NCBI GenBank assembly: GCA_030038715.1
Contig: JASHSO010000421.1
Span: 1 to 8,131 of the forward strand
Reading direction: 5' to 3'
Length of the DNA stretch: 8,131 bases
Source of the DNA: Streptosporangiaceae bacterium
GTDB lineage: Bacteria; Actinomycetota; Actinomycetes; Streptosporangiales; Streptosporangiaceae
The notes beneath the pieces are model-generated. The model saw only the letters and a program-made list of their open reading frames with translations, ran no database searches and had not been told where the DNA came from. Shown here in pieces: positions 6,748 through 8,131 of the stretch (its first letter is position 1; every line of letters begins with the position of its first letter). A program made the position numbers and the translations under genes.

Positions 6748-6766
6748 GAATGGTCGCCGACCATTC
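6748..6766. promoter_or_regulatory. 19-bp perfect dyad GAATGGTCG-c-CGACCATTC
   Basis: Perfect 9-base arms around one base, the strongest operator-like dyad in the window. On the plus strand it directly precedes TATACT (6768-6773, one mismatch from TATAAT); TTGATA (6735-6740) lies on the other side, but 27 bp away, too far for a normal sigma-70 pair. On the minus strand TTTATATC (6744-6737) follows it. No regulator gene is adjacent. Confidence 0.5.
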
Positions 6767-6877
6767 CTATACTTGTTGTCATTTGTGAAGAGCTAACTTG
6801 TTATTGAACGACATGTGTGATGCGGCAGTAAGAAGGGCTACTCCTTTGCCAAATCGGACTCCGAGGCTCATCACTGA

Positions 6878-7117
6878 CTAGTATTCCCAGAATGGCTGCA
6901 GTGGCGCAGCGAGGCGGGCTTTCCGTGATACCCGCTTCACGAGATCGAGGCGCGCGCGGGCGAGCACTCCCTGCTCGACCACGCACGGCTGAGCATCCCA
7001 CTGCTGGCTCCAGCAATCGGCGAGTTGCTGCCCTGCACGGCTTTGCGAGGACAGGAATTGCTTGCGGCCGGGTACGACGCGGTTGCGACGAACTGCCCAT
7101 GCCATCGTAGTCAGTAA
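6878..7117 (+). pseudogene. Probable gene remnant, unrecognised product
   Basis: In one plus-strand frame the sequence reads as ordinary, G/C-ending codons to TAA 7115-7117, giving LHEIEARAGEHSLLDHA (residues coded at 6935-6985), then LAPAIGELLP and RGQELLAAGYDAVATN further on. There is no ATG or GTG start in the open part, and the same frame has an in-frame TGA at 6926-6928, before which about 16 more codons continue to the previous stop. This looks like the 3' end of a decayed gene. The opposite strand in the same register is also open (6878-7138, TTG start, no SD), so a chance open frame is possible. I do not recognise the product. Confidence 0.3.
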
Positions 7118-7144
7118 CATCAGCGGAATGGCTGACAATGATAG

Positions 7145-7804
7145 TTACGCCTCGGACGGCTTTAGCCGCAGCGGAGCATTCATCCGGGGCTTGCGAGGTC
7201 GCCGCGTCTTAGCCGCAGCGGCGGGGTCGGCGGCCACCACGATGGGCTGGGTGGCATCGGCGGCGGACAGGTGGCGCGGGGATCTACTGTCGGCTGGCGC
7301 AGCCGAACCACTCCGGTCCGACGCCTTGTCGGCATCCGGAATACCGGGCTCACGTACCACGACTGCTGCCTGGCTTGTCGACTCCCTGGTTGTCGGCTGC
7401 CGCTTGCGGCTGCCCCTTGCCTGTTCCGGTATCTGCTGGTCAACACGGGCGGGCCAGTCCCCGTTGTCCGCCTGAGCATGAGCTGCCTCGTATTGGCTGA
7501 GCACTGTCTTGGCGATCCGGCCGCGGTCGGGTATCTCTATGCCCTGCGCCTGTGCCCAGGCTCGGATGGTCTGGCTGCGACGACGCGAGGCGGCCGTCCG
7601 GCGAGCGTAGGCACTGCGATGCGGACGCACCTTGCGGGCCGCCGTGATGAACGGGGCTAGGTCATGCCTAAGCTGCGCACCGTGCCGTCCGCATGCCTCT
7701 AGCTGAAATGCGCCGCCCTGGTAGCTGAAATCGATTGTTTCAGTAGCTTGCGCTTCGCCATCGTGCTCTAGGTCGCAGAGGCTGACGACGGTTACTCTCT
7801 GCAT
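7145..7804 (-). CDS. Lsr2-family nucleoid protein with long C-terminal extension
   Basis: Lsr2 is the actinobacterial H-NS counterpart: it dimerises, bridges DNA and silences A/T-rich, often foreign, genes. The 219-residue protein has the N-terminal oligomerisation domain at about 1-58 (CDLEHDGEAQATETIDFSY, then LRHDLAPFITAARKV). A basic linker (59-77) follows, then the DNA-binding domain at 78-110 (IRAWAQAQGIEIPDRGRIA), including the RGR minor-groove motif at 94-96. Typical Lsr2 is about 110 residues. Here roughly 110 more follow: polar, Pro/Ala/Ser/Arg-rich, probably disordered, ending in a basic KTRRPRKPR (199-207) like a second minor-groove hook. ATG 7804 has GGGAG (7810-7814) 5 bases upstream. 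Context is sparse and accessory-like, suggesting a specialised paralogue rather than the housekeeping copy. Confidence 0.9.
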   Translation of the reverse strand: MQRVTVVSLCDLEHDGEAQATETIDFSYQGGAFQLEACGRHGAQLRHDLAPFITAARKVRPHRSAYARRTAASRRRSQTIRAWAQAQGIEIPDRGRIAKTVLSQYEAAHAQADNGDWPARVDQQIPEQARGSRKRQPTTRESTSQAAVVVREPGIPDADKASDRSGSAAPADSRSPRHLSAADATQPIVVAADPAAAAKTRRPRKPRMNAPLRLKPSEA

Positions 7805-7965
7805 TTGCTCTCCCGGTATTCGTTGGGCGAAGCTAGTCCCGGCCCGAAGGGCCCGCCTTCTTATTCGCTATCACCGGGACCACCTTCAGCGGGGTTCGAG
7901 GTGGTTGATGCAGTCGTCTGGCTACAGACGCGCGCGATTTCAGCGATCCGGCAAACCACCTCCGA
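7805..7965 (-). promoter_or_regulatory. Structured region upstream of the Lsr2-like gene (candidate mRNA leader)
   Basis: Several perfect inverted repeats crowd this gap. An 8-bp pair (7899-7906 with 7954-7961) encloses hairpin CGTCTG-gcta-CAGACG (7915-7930). The inner arm 7899-7904 can instead pair with 7880-7885 (CCACCT/AGGTGG), which excludes the first pairing. Nearer the gene, GTCCCGG (7836-7842) pairs with CCGGGAC (7874-7880) and encloses GGCCC-gaa-GGGCC (7841-7853). On the minus-strand RNA this would be a folded leader or attenuator; it could also include a terminator for an upstream gene. The repeats are seen; a regulatory role is inferred. No clear promoter is seen. Confidence 0.4.
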
Positions 7966-8131
7966 TCATTTTGCAGAACAGTCCTCGCCGGCCTGGCCAC
8001 CATCGTCAGCCTTGCGGAAGAGCCCGTCGACTTCCTCGACCCCGAAGTCGGACTCGTTGGCGTTGTGCCCCGAGATCGACGAGATCGGCGGTACTGATGT
8101 CGACCGGACACCCTCCGGCGGGAGCTGATGC
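7966..8131 (-). CDS. Possible 3' end of an upstream minus-strand gene, unrecognised
   Basis: From the right edge one minus-strand frame is open for 54 codons to TGA 7968-7966, with mostly G/C-ending codons and an acidic, soluble tail (HNANESDFGVEEVDGLF, then RKADDGGQAGEDCSAK). A soluble acidic C-terminus would fit a real gene entering from beyond the window. However, the plus strand in the same register (7909-8094) is also open and protein-like, without a start codon. With only a fragment, either or neither may be coding. Confidence 0.3.
   Translation of the reverse strand, partial: HQLPPEGVRSTSVPPISSISGHNANESDFGVEEVDGLFRKADDGGQAGEDCSAK

Larger units (their letters stand above)
6608..7144. 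other. Long intergenic stretch with dyads, A/T-rich island and gene remnant
   Basis: No intact gene is supported across these 537 bp. From left to right it holds a 15-bp dyad (6636-6650), a 19-bp dyad (6748-6766) in an A/T-rich island (about 6735-6815), a repeated ACTTGTT (6771-6777 and 6796-6802, 25 bp apart), and a plus-strand stretch reading like protein but without a start and with an internal stop (6878-7117). The contrast with the tightly packed sugar operon suggests a region of past insertion or decay. Confidence 0.6.

Noticed and set aside
6735..6773. Sigma-70 promoter TTGATA / TATACT
   Set aside because: The 27-bp spacer is too long for a normal promoter, so the two hexamers cannot be paired with confidence.
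6813..6881. Plus-strand ATG frame of 22 codons after TATACT
   Set aside because: No SD, no recognisable pattern and length easily reached by chance.
6878..7138. Minus-strand frame of 86 codons just after the Lsr2-like gene
   Set aside because: TTG start, no SD, unusual Trp/Gln content and no recognisable domain. Kept only as an alternative to the plus-strand remnant.
7805..8128. Plus-strand 107-codon frame and minus-strand 92-codon frame (7833-8111)
   Set aside because: Ser/Pro-rich and Arg-rich low-complexity translations respectively, without SD or domain. They run across the inverted repeats.
1..8131. tRNA or rRNA genes, CRISPR arrays, insertion sequences, integrase or attachment sites
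   Set aside because: I looked on both strands and saw no cloverleaf, no regular spaced repeats, no transposase or integrase motifs, and no terminal inverted repeats with target duplications.

Overview
The window is high-GC DNA with strong G/C bias at third codon positions. It carries an MsiK-type sugar ABC locus without its own ATPase gene, a ROK-family repressor and an Lsr2-domain protein. Lsr2 proteins are essentially confined to Actinobacteria, so the source is almost certainly an actinomycete (Streptomyces/Catenulispora-like); the sequence alone does not fix the genus.

Left part (1-4630, minus strand): a four-gene sugar uptake and breakdown operon. Reading 5'->3' on the minus strand, it has a lipoprotein solute-binding protein (4630-3272), two CUT1 permeases (3171-2164 and 2167-1229) and a cytoplasmic GH3 beta-N-acetylglucosaminidase-like hydrolase (from 1232, running off the left edge). 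Both junctions after the first permease are ATGA stop/start overlaps. The only sizeable gap, between binding protein and first permease, contains a very G/C-rich 14-bp stem-loop. Imported oligosaccharides would be bound outside, moved in by the two permeases plus an unlinked ATPase, and cut by the GH3 enzyme. An amino-sugar oligomer is the best guess for the substrate.

Centre (4631-6146): a divergent control region, then a ROK repressor gene on the plus strand. The region holds an A/T-rich perfect dyad, AGGAAA-C-TTTCCT (4813-4825), and a second 14-bp palindrome just before the repressor start. The repressor keeps a winged helix but lacks the ROK kinase glycine motif and the zinc cysteines.

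Right part (6147-8131): less ordered, accessory-looking sequence. It has a small ASCH-like gene (minus strand), then about 540 bp without an intact gene. That stretch contains two perfect dyads, an A/T-rich island and a probable gene remnant. Next is an Lsr2-like nucleoid protein (minus strand) with an unusual ~110-residue disordered tail, preceded by ~160 bp rich in nested and mutually exclusive inverted repeats. The right edge may hold the 3' end of another minus-strand gene.

Nothing here is a clearly new system. The most testable novelties are the structured region upstream of the Lsr2-like gene, the orphan 19-bp dyad at 6748-6766, and the ROK operator candidate.
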